Shown: piece after piece, positions 28,481-33,724 of the stretch
Position numbering within the stretch: the first letter of the stretch is position 1
How the letters are laid out: every line of letters starts with the position of its first letter
Assembly: GCA_902629465.1 (NCBI GenBank)
Contig: CACOQX010000010.1
Span: forward strand, 1-33,724
Length of the DNA stretch: 33,724 nt
From: an uncultured SAR86 cluster bacterium
Lineage (GTDB): Bacteria; Pseudomonadota; Gammaproteobacteria; Magnimaribacterales; AG-339-G14
Direction: 5' to 3'
Notes under the pieces: generated by a model
What the model was told of the DNA's origin: nothing
Seen by the model: the letters and a program-made list of their open reading frames with translations, nothing else
The model's database searches: none
Position numbers and translations under genes: made by a program

Positions 28481-28560
28481 AAGGTACCTCCCCATATATG
28501 TGTGATTTAGCTAACTTATAAAAACACAGGGTAATTAGTCCTTCAATTTTTAAAATTTTT

Positions 28561-28589
28561 TAGCTACTATCTAAGACAATTTCTGTCAA
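28561..28589 (-). promoter_or_regulatory. candidate promoter for the small membrane gene pair
   Basis: On the minus strand a perfect TTGACA (28589-28584) is followed 17 bases later by TAGCTA, a poor -10. An alternative -10 (TATAAG, near 28515) lies closer to the gene. The 157-base gap to the acyl-CoA synthetase start otherwise holds no gene. Confidence 0.28.
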
Positions 28590-28637
28590 ACACATATTTG
28601 ATAGTGTTATTAAAATAAAAAATAAAACAAGTAAAAA

Positions 28638-30203
28638 ATGAAAATTCCTGAAAACCAAACAATACAAGAATTATTTGAATGGCGTTTCGAGAGAACTCCG
28701 AAGGCGATAGCTCATAAGTTCCTTGATCGTGAAACTACTTATGAAGAACTGAATGTTTATTCAAATCAAATAGCTAATGGTCTTATCAGTTTAGGATGTA
28801 AACCTGATTCAAGGATTGCCTACTATGGAAAAAATTCTGATTATTTCTTTGAGTTCTTAATTGGAACTTTAAAATCTAACACAGTTGCAGTGGGTGTAAA
28901 TTGGAGATTGGCTCCTCCAGAAGTAAGTTATGTTCTTAATGATTCAAAAAGCGAAGTTTTGTTTGTTGGTGAAGAGTTTTATCCGATTATTGAACAAATT
29001 TTAGAAGAATTGCCTAATGTAAAAAAAATAATTGCTGTTGATGGAAATCATGCCGAGTATGAAGATTTTATATCATGGAGAGATTCTCAAGATTCTTTAA
29101 GTACCGGATTAAAATCATCTGACCAGGATGATATTCTTCAATTATATACATCAGGCACCACAGGCCATCCTAAGGGTGTTCAGTTAACCAACCGAAATTT
29201 TGCTGCTGCTAATGAATCTATCGATGGAATTGTTCCTTTTGAAGAGGGGACAACAAATTTAGTTTGTATGCCAGGCTATCATGTCGCGGGAACAAACTGG
29301 GGAATTTGGGGATATATATTCGGTTGTAGAAACATAATCATTGCAGATATAGATCCTGGATTAATTTTGGAACTCATTGAGCAGGAAAAAATAAGATCAA
29401 CGCTCTTTGTTCCTGCAGTCATTCTTTTTCTTATCAGTCATCCCAATGCTTTGACTACAGATTTTTCATCTCTAAATTTCGTTCTTTATGGGGCTTCACC
29501 CATTGCTGATGACACAATTATAAAAGCTAAAGAAATCATGAAGTGTGATTTGTATCAGGTTTATGGTTTGACAGAAACAACTGGAGCAATAACGATTATG
29601 ATGCCCGAAGATCATGATCCGAAAAAAGGAAAATTGAGATCATGCGGTAGAGCTCTCAAAGGAGTAGAACTTAAAGTTGTAGATGAGGAAGGAAATGATT
29701 TAAAAACTGGCGAAATCGGAGAGGTCATTTCTAAATCCGATCTAAATATGAAAGGATATTGGAATAAACCAGATGCCACAAAAGAGTCAATTGTAAACGG
29801 ATGGTTTTATTCAGGAGATGCAGGTTTTTTTGATGATGAAGGGTATTTGTTCATTCACGACAGAGTTAAGGACATGATTGTTTCTGGAGGTGAAAATATT
29901 TACCCAGCAGAAGTGGAAAATGCTTTGATGAGTAATTCCGAGATTCTTGATGCAGCCGTTGTAGGAGTTCCAGATGAAAAGTGGGGTGAATCGGTTAAAG
30001 GATTTGTTGTGCTTGCAGCTGATGCTTCTCTTTCAGAAGATGAAATTATCAGTTATACCAGAACACAAATCGCTGCTTATAAATGCCCTAAAACTATTGA
30101 ATTCATTAAAGAATTACCCCGAAACCCTTCAGGAAAAATCCTCAGGCGTGAGTTGAGGGATCCTTACTGGGAAGGCATTGATCGAAAAGTTTCAGGAAAT
30201 TAA
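28638..30203 (+). CDS. acyl-CoA synthetase (AMP-forming)
   Basis: A 521-residue ANL-superfamily ligase that activates a carboxylic acid as acyl-AMP and then joins it to CoA. Conserved signatures: P-loop-like LQLYTSGTTGHPKGVQLT (about residue 172), YGLTETTGAI, GYWNKPDATKESIVNGWFYSGDAGF, the hinge region HDRVKDMIVSGGENIYPAEVE, and catalytic Lys in PRNPSGKILRRELR. Length and motifs fit fatty-acid or aryl/steroid-acid CoA ligases (FadD3/FadD13-like). Chain-length preference cannot be read. No beta-oxidation gene is adjacent, although a crotonase and acuI lie elsewhere in the window. It is divergent from the small membrane pair. Confidence 0.92.
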   Translation: MKIPENQTIQELFEWRFERTPKAIAHKFLDRETTYEELNVYSNQIANGLISLGCKPDSRIAYYGKNSDYFFEFLIGTLKSNTVAVGVNWRLAPPEVSYVLNDSKSEVLFVGEEFYPIIEQILEELPNVKKIIAVDGNHAEYEDFISWRDSQDSLSTGLKSSDQDDILQLYTSGTTGHPKGVQLTNRNFAAANESIDGIVPFEEGTTNLVCMPGYHVAGTNWGIWGYIFGCRNIIIADIDPGLILELIEQEKIRSTLFVPAVILFLISHPNALTTDFSSLNFVLYGASPIADDTIIKAKEIMKCDLYQVYGLTETTGAITIMMPEDHDPKKGKLRSCGRALKGVELKVVDEEGNDLKTGEIGEVISKSDLNMKGYWNKPDATKESIVNGWFYSGDAGFFDDEGYLFIHDRVKDMIVSGGENIYPAEVENALMSNSEILDAAVVGVPDEKWGESVKGFVVLAADASLSEDEIISYTRTQIAAYKCPKTIEFIKELPRNPSGKILRRELRDPYWEGIDRKVSGN

Positions 30204-30233
30204 TAATATCGATTTATGAATTATTAAAATTTT

Positions 30234-31745
30234 ATGCAATTTTATAAAAAGTTATTCTTAAGCCTGCTATTTCTTTTGGTTTTAGCACCAATATATGCAG
30301 ACGATATCAAATTAACAATTACTGGTATTGGTGATACAAAAGCTAATGCGATTCTTGATGCTCAAAGAAATGCCTTGAGATATTCTTATGGAGAATTCAT
30401 CTCGTCTGATATAACGGTCTTGAACAACGAACTAAAAAAGAACGAGATTGTAAATCTAGTTAGCGGCACTATAAAAAACTTTAAAGTTCTTTCCAGTACT
30501 GATGTTTTTTATGCTAATGAAAAATTTATTGAGGTTCTGTTAGAAGTTGAAACTTCTCAAGAAGACCTAATAGCTTTTTCCAAATCAATAGGAATAGACG
30601 CCAGCATCTCTGGTTCTTTGTTTGGAGCTCAAGTAAAACTTCAAAAAATAAATGCTAAAAACGAATCTGTTGCTATTGAGCATTTGCTTAAATTGGTTAA
30701 ATCAATCGATGATGTCTTTGATTACAAACTTAAAGTATTTGATCCTAAAATTTATAAAATTAGTAGCTGGATGTTCAATGGAAAAAACTACTATAGTCGT
30801 TATGGAGATGATAGGGCTCAATTAGACGCCTATAGAGGAGCAGAAGATAGATATAGCATTACAATTTATACCCCTTTGATACTTAATGATAATTATATTG
30901 TCTTAAGAGAGGCAATAATCAATACGCTTCAATCCATACGTATGAGTAGGAAAGAACAAACAGAATATAGTAAATACGAGAAGCCTTATTATAGTATTGA
31001 TATCTTGATTGATAGAGAAGGGGACTGTGCTTATGAGTTTATAGAAATAGATTATACAAATGAGCCGAAAGTTCTTTCTGTTCGAAATGATATGCGTTGT
31101 TTTAATCTTGATTTCTTTACAAAACAAGAGTTACGACGATTAAGCTACGATAATAGGTTTCGTTCTTGGAGTCGTTCAACTAATAGAATATGGTTACGCT
31201 CAGAAAAATCTATAAAGCTCCTCGGAGAAATAAATTCTGTAATGGATAGACATATTCGGAAGTATCAATTAAAGAGAATTTCAGGTTCCAAAGAGAATTT
31301 AGTAAACAAACTAGCCTTTGGAAGCGGTTTATATGTAAATCATTACGAGGGTCTCACAGAAAGAAGACCCACAAAGGGAAAGATAAAAACTTTTTTTTCT
31401 AATCCTGATTATTATTATTCAAATACACTGGAAGGCTGGCATGACAATCCGTATGTAAAAACAAGTCCTTTTGTATCTATTTTTAAAGAGTCTAAATTTA
31501 GAGATGGTTCGTATGTCCAAAGTAATTATCGATTAAGAAATAGTAAAGCTGATACTGGTACTGGTTACTGTAATGGTTATTACCCAACTTGGGATAACAG
31601 ATACTTTACTTATTGTGATATGCCAAGAAAAAATAAAATTAGATTTTATGAAAAAGGGCATCCATTCGCTTATCTTTTTTGGACGGATGTGGTTACAGAA
31701 AGTGAATTGTCAAAAATAACTAAATATTCAATTGATATTAAATAG
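30234..31745 (+). CDS. secreted protein with FlgT_N-like domain
   Basis: A 503-residue exported protein. A signal peptide (KKLFLSLLFLLVLAPIYA) is followed by a domain (about 25-120) with the FlgT N-terminal/LPP20 pattern: ITGIGDTKANAILDAQRNAL, then a Gly-x-Ile-x-x-(F/Y) strand GTIKNFKVLSS and EVLLEVETSQ. In FlgT this domain joins the outer membrane rim of the flagellar basal body, but no flagellar genes are here. The remaining 380 residues are rich in Tyr, Arg and Ser (for example YYSRYGDDRAQLDAYRGAEDRYS) and match nothing I recognise. Four Cys near the middle and C-terminus could form disulfides. Probably periplasmic or outer-membrane associated. No Shine-Dalgarno is visible; it lies 30 bases after the CoA ligase. 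Confidence 0.6.
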   Translation: MQFYKKLFLSLLFLLVLAPIYADDIKLTITGIGDTKANAILDAQRNALRYSYGEFISSDITVLNNELKKNEIVNLVSGTIKNFKVLSSTDVFYANEKFIEVLLEVETSQEDLIAFSKSIGIDASISGSLFGAQVKLQKINAKNESVAIEHLLKLVKSIDDVFDYKLKVFDPKIYKISSWMFNGKNYYSRYGDDRAQLDAYRGAEDRYSITIYTPLILNDNYIVLREAIINTLQSIRMSRKEQTEYSKYEKPYYSIDILIDREGDCAYEFIEIDYTNEPKVLSVRNDMRCFNLDFFTKQELRRLSYDNRFRSWSRSTNRIWLRSEKSIKLLGEINSVMDRHIRKYQLKRISGSKENLVNKLAFGSGLYVNHYEGLTERRPTKGKIKTFFSNPDYYYSNTLEGWHDNPYVKTSPFVSIFKESKFRDGSYVQSNYRLRNSKADTGTGYCNGYYPTWDNRYFTYCDMPRKNKIRFYEKGHPFAYLFWTDVVTESELSKITKYSIDIK

Positions 31746-31754
31746 TTTTATATT

Positions 31755-32336
31755 ATGGACATAGCATTTATTAAGACAAAAAAAAGAATGGAGTTTCCAG
31801 AACATGAAGAAATGTTTAGCTTCATTGAGAGTTATATGGGGTATTTGCCTTATTCTTATCTTTTAATGGCAGAGAATTCTGATTTATTAACTGCTTTTTC
31901 AGGATTAACCAATACAGTTTTTGGTTCAAATGAAATCGACAATCAAACCAAACAACTTATAGCGCTTGCAACCAGTTTAAGTTCAGGTTGTAAGTATTGT
32001 CAGTCACATACGTCTCATGGTGCAGAGAGGGCGGGTGTATCAGTAGAAAAGATCTCAAAGATCCTAGATTATGAAAACAGCGACCTTTTCTCTAATCAGG
32101 AAAAAAGCGTGCTCAACTTAGCTTTTGCTTCGGGTAAAGTTCCTAATCAGGCAACTAAAAAACATTTCGATAATCTTAATAAGTATTTTACTTCTTCTCA
32201 GATAACTATGATTGTCTCTGTAATATCACTCTTTGGATTTTTAAATCGATGGAACGATACATTTGGAACGGAAATTGAAAAAATACCGGGAGATTTTGTA
32301 GAGGACGAACTTGTCCCATTGGGCTGGATGAAATAG
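31755..32336 (+). CDS. carboxymuconolactone decarboxylase / AhpD-like protein
   Basis: A 193-residue all-helical protein of the CMD/AhpD superfamily. The redox motif is intact: SSGCKYCQSHTSHGAERAGV gives CxxC with His three residues on, the proton-relay site of AhpD-type alkylhydroperoxidases. KQLIALATSLSSGC is the standard preceding helix. Such proteins reduce peroxides with a lipoyl or thiol partner; others are gamma-carboxymuconolactone decarboxylases, but the CxxC favours peroxidase-like function. It starts 9 bases after the FlgT_N-like gene and ends before a perfect convergent hairpin. Confidence 0.85.
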   Translation: MDIAFIKTKKRMEFPEHEEMFSFIESYMGYLPYSYLLMAENSDLLTAFSGLTNTVFGSNEIDNQTKQLIALATSLSSGCKYCQSHTSHGAERAGVSVEKISKILDYENSDLFSNQEKSVLNLAFASGKVPNQATKKHFDNLNKYFTSSQITMIVSVISLFGFLNRWNDTFGTEIEKIPGDFVEDELVPLGWMK

Positions 32337-32340
32337 AAAC

Positions 32341-32368
32341 CACTATGTCGAACTAGGTCGACATAGTG
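32341..32368. terminator. perfect 11-bp hairpin between convergent genes
   Basis: CACTATGTCGA and TCGACATAGTG flank a 6-base loop (ACTAGG), centred in the 43-base gap between two converging genes. The position suggests a shared transcript end for both strands. Neither side has a proper T-tract, so it may act as a 3'-end block or with Rho rather than as a classical terminator. Confidence 0.6.
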
Positions 32369-32379
32369 ATCTCATAACT

Positions 32380-33069
32380 TTAATTAACTCTTACAGAATA
32401 TGCTGCTCTAATAAATTCTCCAGATGGATCTTTATTAACACCCATCCAGTGTTGATTCCATTCTTTAGAGGCATTTCTTTTCTCAATTTTCTTTTGTAAG
32501 TCTGACCAACTTTCGCCAGCCATAACAAAAAATACTTGTCCTAAACCTGAAGAGTAAGTGTATGCATCTAAATCATATTTTTTAGATATTGCTATGCTTT
32601 TTTGCATGCTTTCAATCATATCAACTCCTCTTCCAGGTAAAGCTTCCCAAGCAGAAAAATGAACTACATTTGCATCTTTCCAAATATTTTTATCTGCAGA
32701 AGGCTCTAAAAGATTATTAAGACTATAACTAGCTTGAACATTAGGTCCCAAAATTGGCCAGTACTCAGAAACCCAATTCTGGAATTCCTCACTTTGTACC
32801 AATTTATCCTTAAAGGAAGCCCATTCAGATCCAGTATTAAATCTAATAACGTATGACACAACATTATCTCCCATTACATCATGTTGCCAGTACTCAACCT
32901 TGGCCCCTAATTTTTCTTGTATAACCTTTACCTCATCAAATATTGAGAGAGTAAGGGCTGTGCTTCCATCTACAGGCTTGATATCCCATGCTTCAAAATT
33001 ATCGCTTAAAGCAAATGATGCAAACCCAAAAAGCAATACTAATAAAAATATTTTTTTTATATATTTCAT
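32380..33069 (-). CDS. secreted protein with two related alpha/beta repeats
   Basis: A 229-residue exported protein of unrecognised family. The signal peptide (IFLLVLLFGFASFALS) is followed by two similar halves. Half 1 (about 45-105) has VSYVIRFNTGSEWASFKDKLVQSEEFQNWVSEYW; half 2 (about 150-215) has QVFFVMAGESWSDLQKKIEKRNASKEWNQHW. Both show a beta strand, then a Trp, an amphipathic helix and a closing Trp. This pattern resembles a duplicated dimeric alpha/beta barrel (ferredoxin-like) fold, as in NIPSNAP/ABM-type proteins, but exported. GGAG before the ATG gives a normal ribosome site. It converges on the AhpD-like gene. Ligand and role are unknown. Confidence 0.7.
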   Translation of the reverse strand: MKYIKKIFLLVLLFGFASFALSDNFEAWDIKPVDGSTALTLSIFDEVKVIQEKLGAKVEYWQHDVMGDNVVSYVIRFNTGSEWASFKDKLVQSEEFQNWVSEYWPILGPNVQASYSLNNLLEPSADKNIWKDANVVHFSAWEALPGRGVDMIESMQKSIAISKKYDLDAYTYSSGLGQVFFVMAGESWSDLQKKIEKRNASKEWNQHWMGVNKDPSGEFIRAAYSVRVN

Positions 33070-33191
33070 TTATTCTCCTATTAAAATTAAATACATATTC
33101 CCTAAAAAAATTATCAGAGAAGAATTGATTTGACTACAATTTTTTTCTTGATTCAATATCTTTGTGAGATGTGTATTATCCAAAGTCTAAT

Positions 33192-33234
33192 GGAGGGGTG
33201 GCAGAGCTTAGCTGATTGGACCAGTCTTAAAAAA
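33192..33234 (+). pseudogene. 5' half of a degenerate tRNA-Ser
   Basis: GGAGGGGTGGCAGAGC, then GACCAGTCTTAAAA, matches the acceptor 5' strand, D arm and anticodon-stem start of bacterial tRNA-Ser(TGA), which typically reads ...AGTCTTGAAAACT... The loop has changed TGA to TAA. The 3' anticodon strand, variable arm, T arm and CCCCTCC acceptor partner are absent downstream. A TATTAT box 12 bases upstream could be a surviving promoter. The rest of the 221-base gap shows no gene. Confidence 0.42.
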
Positions 33235-33290
33235 GCAATTTTTCTTTGCTCTCTATTAACTACTCAAGATTCACTGAATCCTTTATAAAT

Positions 33291-33724
33291 TTATAGTGAC
33301 TGAGCAAATCTTTTTACTTGTCTCATATGATTAGTAAATTCCTTATCACTCATATTTGGTAAAACAGAGAAAAATCTTAAATATTTTGTTTTCATTCCAC
33401 CTAATTGAAAAACAGTTTTTTTTAATCTTCTATATGGAATATTTTTGAAAAAAGAAAAATTGAAGTAGCTTATTTTTGGACCTCCATATGTTATGGACAC
33501 AATACCTAACTTATTTTTCATAGCACCAGGGACTGGAAAACCGTAGTTTTTAAAAAATTTACTATTTGGCAGTATTGATTTGTAAGAAAAAAACCAAGTG
33601 GGATGAAGAACCCAGTCAATCCAATTTTCAATTATTACGTTCATTCTTAAGTTATGACATGCTCCCATAAGAAACATCGCATCCGCATCTTCAAGTCTTT
33701 TTCTATAATCAATCACGAGTTTAG
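33291..33724 (-). CDS. flavodoxin-fold NAD(P)H oxidoreductase, C-terminal part
   Basis: The frame is open to the right edge; the listed start at 33716 is an internal GTG, so the N-terminus lies outside the window. The visible 144 codons match the later part of Flavodoxin_2 / KefF-MdaB type quinone reductases: RLEDADAMFLMGACHNLRMNVIIENWIDWVLHP (family 'AD.hhh..P.hhh..Pa.hK.WiD.V'), then KLGIVSITYGGPK and FQLGGMKTKYLRFFSVLPN. The usual P-x-W-W at the flavin edge is replaced by ACHNL. The N-terminal FMN-phosphate loop is not visible. These enzymes reduce quinones by two electrons. Confidence 0.65.
   Translation of the reverse strand, partial: KLVIDYRKRLEDADAMFLMGACHNLRMNVIIENWIDWVLHPTWFFSYKSILPNSKFFKNYGFPVPGAMKNKLGIVSITYGGPKISYFNFSFFKNIPYRRLKKTVFQLGGMKTKYLRFFSVLPNMSDKEFTNHMRQVKRFAQSL

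Noticed and set aside
33192-33290. Complete tRNA-Ser, or a tRNA with recoded anticodon
   Set aside because: No 3' anticodon strand, T arm or matching acceptor strand is present, so a functional tRNA cannot form.

Overview
The window is a gene-dense, strongly AT-rich stretch of a bacterial chromosome. LolA, SohB, TorF-type and DUF481-type outer membrane proteins show a Gram-negative envelope. The trxB / ftsK-lolA-serS block matches gammaproteobacterial gene order. Very short or overlapping gene junctions, low GC and three TorF-type porins suggest a streamlined marine gammaproteobacterium, most like the SAR86 lineage. That assignment is inference; no rRNA is present. I saw no insertion sequence, prophage, CRISPR array or complete tRNA.

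Left region (1-5360). A minus-strand operon runs from a CHASE2-sensor adenylate cyclase through a DUF481-like outer membrane protein to a partial MscS-like channel. A TPR plus beta-barrel protein and purU diverge from it. Together these look like an envelope or osmotic sensing module, the best candidate here for an undescribed functional unit.

Middle region (5355-16168). A large secreted metzincin-type metalloprotease is followed by a plus-strand run: COMT-like methyltransferase, stand-alone Smr protein, class I dihydroorotase and amidase. Next come a 52-aa membrane protein missed by the ORF track, a UMF1-type MFS transporter, a glycerophosphodiesterase, an alpha/beta hydrolase and a biotin-domain-less carboxyltransferase.

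Porin region (16149-18350). Three tandem TorF-family paralogues are separated by hairpins. One terminator abuts the next start codon, and its 3' arm doubles as a possible Shine-Dalgarno sequence.

Right region (18574-33724). An acuI - 40-aa membrane peptide - nitronate monooxygenase-like operon faces a trxB - crotonase pair. ftsK-lolA-serS-sohB and a small membrane protein follow. Two paralogous minus-strand mini-membrane proteins come next, then an acyl-CoA synthetase, a FlgT_N-like secreted protein, an AhpD-like protein, a secreted two-repeat protein, a 5' half-tRNA-Ser remnant and a partial flavodoxin-fold reductase at the edge.

No gene-free gap exceeds 300 bases. Several ORF-track starts are TTG or in-frame extensions; I moved these to internal ATG codons, or once to a better-placed TTG, and give the reasons in each entry.
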